From Gymnogyps californianus (lineage: Eukaryota > Chordata > Aves > Accipitriformes > Cathartidae), in assembly GCF_018139145.2 (NCBI RefSeq), contig NC_059478.1, positions 33,955,001 to 34,019,000 of the forward strand: a DNA stretch of 64,000 nt, given 5' to 3'. A model generated the notes under the pieces. That model ran no database searches and was not told the origin of the DNA. It saw nothing but the letters and a program-made list of their open reading frames with translations. The translations under genes and the position numbers were made by a program. Positions 58,688-64,000 of the stretch are shown here, one piece after another (the stretch's first letter is position 1; every line of letters begins with the position of its first letter).

Positions 58688-60149
58688 AAGATTCAAAGAG
58701 AAGGGAGAGCGCCAAGGGAAAATTTATTTGAGCACAGCATGCCCATTTCTTTTTTAAGTTAAATAAAAGAGTGTTGGATTTAGTTAAAATATGTTTTTGT
58801 TAAAATGGAAAGGGATTTAACCTCTTACTTTCCAACAGTGAAGAATCTACACAATGCCTGTGCCAATGATAGCTGATTTGTTGTTTTTAGGTTAAAAAAC
58901 ACACGTTGTCATCTGAAGGTAGAGTGGCTTCAGCCTGAGTATCACCATTCAAAAGCAGATGAGCTCTTTAGCCAGCAAAAAAACAATCATCAAAGACGTT
59001 GGGAGTCAAACTGTGGAGCATCTAAACCCATGTGGTGTGGGGGGGCCAGAGAGCCTCCTGACCTGCAGATCAAAGGCTGATTGAACCCTTTCTCCATGCC
59101 CCTTTGGGAAACCAAAAGTCAGCACCTACACCGTGACTCCTCCAAAAGCAACAGTAAGAAAGTAGGACGCGTGCTCCATTCCTCCCCCATTTTTTTGTAG
59201 AACAGCATGTCCATTGTAGTGAAATGAAACAAACATCCATCACTAAATCTGCATCCAGTTGTTCTTCTGTTTGCTTTGATCAAAGTGTTTGATCATTATA
59301 TATATCTTTATCATTTCCATGCAATGATGGCACTCAGAGGCACATTTTCCGTCATTCTTCTCTTCACTGTTAGACAGGACAAGCGTATAAGCATCTATGA
59401 CGTGTAAAAAGTCTATAAATAGCTGAACGGAAGACTTGTCGCATGAAGGGTTGTGGCTTGCTCCTGATCTGCACTGAAGCAGGCTGACAGACAACCTCAG
59501 AATTAACGTGGTTTGGAAGAAGAGGCAACCTCTGTGAAAACCAAAACTGCCCAGCCCCTGTTGTGTTCCCGCTGTACGGGAAGCAGCCTCGCGCGGCAGC
59601 AGATATTAGTGATCAGGACATCAGTGCTACCTGGCTTCCTTCAGAGGCGGCATCCCCGAACTTTTGCTGGGTTTCAGCTGGAGCCATGCAGCCGGTGGGA
59701 ATCGCCAGAGCACACCGTTCTTCCCTTGCAGTTTCTGGCCAGATTTAGCTATTCCCTTCCCCCAGGAATTGTACAGCATGAGCAATGTGAAATAGAACCG
59801 AGTATGAGCACATGAACTAGGGAAACCTGGTTTCCTGGGGATTTATGCTTTATGGCATTGACTGCAAGCTCAAATGGAAAGACCTTTTCACATCTGGAGC
59901 ATTTAAAAAGTGCTCTTTGCCATGTAGACTCTGTGGTGGTTGTAAGGGCTGAGCTCACAGTTCTGCCTCTCCTCTGTCAGGGCATGGAGAATTTCTCTCC
60001 TTTATCCACCCATTTATATTAATGCACAGGAATTTAATTATAAAGTCCTTATGCTCATAGGGGAATATACACTGACTAAGAGCCAGCCCAAAAGGGGTTA
60101 AATAGGACTCGTATGCTGCAGTATAGTAAAAATAAATTCTTTAGTCTGT
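58688..60149. other. Unique noncoding block
   Basis: Unique sequence with two overlapping plus frames at 59513-59815 and minus frames below 85 codons, none recognised. No repeat named. Confidence 0.52.
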
Positions 60150-60490
60150 CCTTTGCCTAGCTCCATTTTCTCCGTGTGCTTTCAACTGCCTCTTCTTCCT
60201 TTGCTGTATGAAATGCAAGCTGCTTCCCTTCATTTTCAAAGTCCATCCCAGCCTGTTCTGTTCTCTATCATATTTCCTCGGGCTGAGGAGGGGAGTGCCT
60301 GCCTTTTGCTGGCTCAGCCTTCATCATCTACTCATTAAATTTTCAAACAAATGACTTTGTGTTTTCTCGTACCTCTCCCCTCATGCGTGGAAAGAGCTCC
60401 CCATCAGTATCTGCAAAGCTGTTTCATTATACTGCTTCAGAAATCCTTCCTTAAAGCTTTCCTTTGCTGAGATGCTGACAAAAAAAGCCT
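60150..60490 (+). mobile_element. Ancient LINE 3' fragment (L3/L2-like)
   Basis: Reads TCATTTTCAAAGTCCATCCC, AGCCTGTTCTG, then CTCATGCGTGGAAAGAGCTC, CCCATCAGTATCTGCAAAGC, TTCAGAAATCCTTCCTTAAA and GCTTTCCTTTGCTGAGATGC. In order these resemble the 'ttcaaagccctcc..agcct', 'catgcatggaac..cctccc', 'tccttcaaatccctcctgaaaac' and 'ctttgctgtgatgcctacaa' words near the 3' end of ancient CR1-clade LINEs. The fragment is strongly decayed and not coding. Exact family is uncertain. Confidence 0.5.
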
Positions 60491-62615
60491 TGTTATCAGT
60501 GGGGCTGCGAAGGCGCTGAGCCTGCCGCCAGTCACACTGACCCTACTGTTTCCTTGAGTCTCCTGCTCTCCGGGTCGCAGAGGCTTTCTAATTCTTGCTG
60601 GCAGAGAATGCAATGAAAATTCAAGCTGCTTAACCCCATCCCCATTTTGATAAGGCATGGGAGGCAAGAGCAGCGGTGGTAGAGGTAGATTGTACTGTCC
60701 TGAGATATTCATGGGAGGAGAACTGGAAAGCGGCCACCTCGTTTGGACGTGTGTTACGGTACACCTCAGGGACCCGTTAGTCTGAATAAATGGGGAATTT
60801 AAATCAGTTGATAAAGGAGTATTCAGTGTCTGGGACACTTCATGGGGAAATAACGCTATATGGATCCAATCCTGAAGTCTCAGTGTGAAACATCTTAATT
60901 TTTTCAGTTTTGGTCGACTGACAAGATATTTGAAGACTAAGCATTCATTTTTAAAATTATAGACAAGTATTTTTAAAAAATGTTTTAAAAAGTACCCAGC
61001 CCAGATCATTTGGGCAGGTAGCATGAACAGCCTGCAAGACAAGTGACATTTCCTGCAGACCTCTCAAAAACCAAAACAAAACGACACTCGATGTGAAAGG
61101 GATGAATTGTTATCAATTGCTACGACTTGTCGTTCTCGTTGACTTGATTCCCTCTGCAGTGTAGCTGTGCTCCCTAAAATCCAGCAAGTCAGAGGAAGCA
61201 GCTGCAGGATAGTTTTTACAATCCAGGAAACAAGTTCAAATAGTCTAGATATTTATCAGTCAATGTCAGGAGAAATTTATTTGCGAGTTTAACTTAAAGT
61301 ATGATAGATCCATTCTATTCCTGTTGTTTCTCTTCCTGTACTGTGTGCTTTTTCTTTCCTGAAGGTATTAAATAGCTACATAAATCCTGGTAATCCTTCA
61401 ATCATAGGATTTAAGGAAAAAAATCCAGGAAGAAAGTTGTCAGGAGAATGGCAGTTATGCAGTTACTTCCAGAGTCTGTGCTGCCAAAAAGCTAATTGTT
61501 CGAGTGTTAGAATAGCTTCTGCCACCTTACGGAATTAGCTCAATAAGGTGGTTTCTTGTAACAACTTTTGCTAAAACGTTTGACCACTTGATTCAGGTCT
61601 CATAGCAAACTTTTTCAGATGGAAAAATAAGCATCCTCCTTAGTTAAGGAGAATTTTTTTCCTAAATGTGAATTATTGTACTGCTGTTGTAGACAGCCTG
61701 GAAATCTCCTTTAGGGTGGGAATGAATGGCCTCACTAATATTAGTGATTCTTGACTTTTAAAAAAATGATGATACCACTTTTTCCGGAAGTTTTGCACAT
61801 TGCTTGGGTTAATGCTGGGACTCTTCTTCGGCTGTGCAATTACTGCAGATCTGGGAAGCACTCAGAATAATGACCAGATATTATGACAGGGGAATTCCTA
61901 AGAATGCCTTGCATCAATATGGTCATTAAACAAACAAATCTGAATAATTCCAGAAAGCCCATAATCTACTTTATGAGCTATGTTCCTTGTATTGCCGTAA
62001 GTGGGAGATAGGCAGAACAGGCAGAGCAACATGGCACTCTAATATTGCAGCCCAATCCACAAGCTTAATTAAAACTGTGATTTTTAGTTTAATCATAGTT
62101 GGGAATTATTTTTACCTTTACACTTCTTTCGCAGATTTGTATCCCAAAGATCAGTGTATTTAAAATGAAGAGTCCTTTATCTCTGTAATTATGCTTAAAG
62201 AGTATAGAAAGTCAAACTGGACTCTGGTATTTACTTTTATTCAAAGAAGCTGCAGATAGTACTTTCAAAGCCTAACCTGTCATCTACAGTTGTAGCTAAG
62301 CTGTCCTTTTCCCTCTCTGTTACAATCTTAGTTAAAATAGATGCTATAAAGTCATAGCTCTAAGCGCTAAAAAGTGTGAAAAGAATTCTTCTCATCTCTA
62401 TTCTCTGCTACGCACATTTCTCAAGGATAAGATTTTTTATTTCGTATGCAAAGTTTTTTTTCCCCATAAATCTTCCATTTCCTAGAATGGTTATTGTGTG
62501 TAATTCTTTAGAGCTCATGTATGAAATGTGAAGGAAACCACGAAGGTAATCCCAGAAAACGGCTTAATCGAGTAGCTCTGAGCGGTGTAGTGGAGGCAGC
62601 CGGCCGGAGCAATCC
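60491..62615. other. Noncoding block with the window's longest open frame
   Basis: A minus-strand open stretch of about 200 codons covers 60437-61042. It begins at a TTG codon; the first ATG is about six codons in. It ends inside the LINE relic and shows no domain, signal peptide or family resemblance, so I do not call a gene. The remainder is AT-rich unique sequence. Confidence 0.5.
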
Positions 62616-62682
62616 TGATTCAAAGCCAGTCGAAGTCCATGGAAAAGCTCCTATGCCTTCAGCGGCTTTTGAATCTTGGCCC
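62616..62682. repeat. LINE-tail relic (L3/CR1-L3-like)
   Basis: GATTCAAAGCCAGTCGAAGT, CCATGGAAAAGCTCCTATGC and CTTCAGCGGCTTTTGAATCT followed by TGGCCC. The halves are near inverted repeats. It aligns with the copies at 17168 and 19878 and keeps more CpG/CpA sites, as expected of an old methylated element. Confidence 0.58.
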
Positions 62683-63529
62683 ACGGTTCTGGCTTCCCAC
62701 CTTGTTTCCAGCTGCTAAAGTGCATTAAAAGAGGCTAAAAATACATCAAATAGTTTTCTAACATTATTTTTTCCATGTAAGCAACTGCCTCAGTTGCCAT
62801 TTTGTCTTGTGGGTGGTCCATGACCCTATCTATTGATACCACGGTTAATGCTGTAAAGAAACTAGAAGACTCTGGAGTGGATACTTTTCCAGTTAGCAAG
62901 TATAATTTAGAGACAGAGGAACTGTACAAGAAAAAATGAATAGTGAGTCTCAGCAGCTGTTACTGGTCTCGTGCCCATGCAGATGTCTAAAGGGATGGCA
63001 TAGAAAGGAAAGAAAGAAAAAAGTTTTATATTCTAAAAAGGTAATTTTCATTTTTAAGGAGAGAATGCACCTTCAGTATATGATAATGTATGCAAGGTCT
63101 GATTTATTGAACATGTTATGTAAGGCTGTATGGGTGGGTGCATCTCTGAGCCCTTATATCCAACATCCTTTTCGCCAGGGTATTTCTCTTTTTGAATGAC
63201 AAAATAGGGATAGAAACATAAAGACTTTATTTCTCCCTACCCAAACAAAAGTTGTTGATAGAGGCACCAGCATGCAAAGTATGAATTTCAGTTTCAATGA
63301 ATCTACTTAAATCAGTAGAGAATTCCTTGATTTTAGCAGAATTTGGGTAAGACTTCAAATTCTCTTTGTTTTTGAGGAAGATAAGCGCTCAACCTCTCTC
63401 TGCGCTCTTGAAGAGTGCAGGTCAGAAGGGCTAATGCAGTATAGCGGGTAGCACACACTGCCTTGGGGCAATAGTTACCTCCGTCATTTTACTTGAGAGC
63501 TGCTCCATCCTTTCCCCTTCCTGTGTTTG
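62683..63529. other. Unique noncoding block
   Basis: Unique sequence with a short purine-rich segment near 63003-63020. Frames below 90 codons, unrecognised. Confidence 0.55.
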
Positions 63530-63592
63530 ACCTATTCAGATCATGAATTCTTTTAAGCAGGGATGAATCTTATTCTTTATCAACACGGTCTC
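63530..63592 (+). repeat. Possible LINE/MIR tail relic
   Basis: CAGATCATGAATTCTTTTAA then GCAGGGATGAATCTTATTCT resembles the 'agattgtgagctctt..ggcagggactgtctcttactct' tail word of ancient amniote LINEs and MIRs. Short. Confidence 0.42.
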
Positions 63593-64000
63593 TCAAGCGT
63601 GCGATAACTGGTGGTAGCAGCAGTAGTGATATTTTCTTGAGCATTGTCTCAGGAAATGCTTGACGAAAGCCAGCTGTATCAGTTTCCAGCTCACAGGATT
63701 TCTGAATCATTTTAGCAATGTATCAGAACAAAACCCAAGGATTTGGGATAACTCTGAGCTTTGGAAAAAGTTTGATTCTGCTCTAAACTTGAGCATTGAT
63801 GCTTTACTTTCTGGAATAAAAGCCCTGCCTGTGAGCATCTGTGAACTCTGTACAAGTTCAAAAACCAGAACCAGACCCACACTTTGTGGCTTCAGACCAT
63901 CTTTCATTCATTAATTTCTAAAGTATTTTACGGCCTTGGTTATCTGGCTGCTTCCTGATGCCTTTAACAGCTTCCTTATAGCAAGTGAAGCTAATAAATT
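63593..64000. other. Unique noncoding block
   Basis: Unique sequence to the window end. Overlapping plus and minus frames at 63660-63914 (84 and 66 codons) are unrecognised. Confidence 0.52.

Noticed and set aside
1..64000. CRISPR array, bacterial operons, phage or plasmid features
   Set aside because: No regularly spaced identical repeats, no gene packing, and abundant vertebrate retroelements. The window is eukaryotic.

Overview
The window looks like a gene-poor piece of a bird nuclear genome, either intergenic or deep inside a long intron. The evidence is the repeat set: two solo LTRs of a family widespread in non-galliform birds (inner ends read GCTGGGGTTAAACCACGACA), chicken-repeat-1 (CR1) LINE fragments, and many short, decayed MIR-like and L3/CR1-L3-like relics typical of amniotes with slow repeat turnover. 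There is no bacterial-style gene packing, no ribosome-binding-site pattern, no CRISPR array, and no tRNA or rRNA gene that I recognise.

I found no open reading frame that I can defend as a protein-coding gene. Reading frames are short (mostly 60-130 codons, the longest about 200), resemble no family I know, and several lie over repeats or low-complexity sequence. I also could not find a convincing spliced exon, so the host gene, if there is one, is not identifiable from sequence alone. The window is therefore annotated as repeats, low-complexity tracts, two CpG-dense patches, LTR control signals and described blocks of unique sequence.

Layout: 1-11 kb is mostly unique, with a MIR relic, an 18-base C run and a possible DNA-transposon relic. 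11-22 kb is unique sequence with poly-T and poly-A/G tracts and three ancient repeat relics. 22-27 kb has a CR1 fragment, a CpG-dense patch and a GC-rich degenerate repeat. 27-36 kb is unique, AT-rich and includes a regulatory-looking stretch near 28.9-29.2 kb. 36.2-36.8 kb is a minus-strand solo LTR. 37-48 kb is unique with AT-rich tracts, a perfect hairpin and a 25-base A run. 48.4-49.3 kb is a CR1 fragment abutting a MIR-like SINE. 51.4 kb holds a small CpG-dense patch. 56.4-57.0 kb is a plus-strand solo LTR with an intact 5-bp target duplication. 60.1-60.5 kb and 62.6-63.6 kb hold further LINE-tail relics.

No genes can be said to work together here. Any function would probably lie in conserved noncoding regulatory sequence, and the best candidates are listed as findings. 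The family assignments of old repeats rest on remembered consensus features and on comparison of copies within the window, not on a database search.
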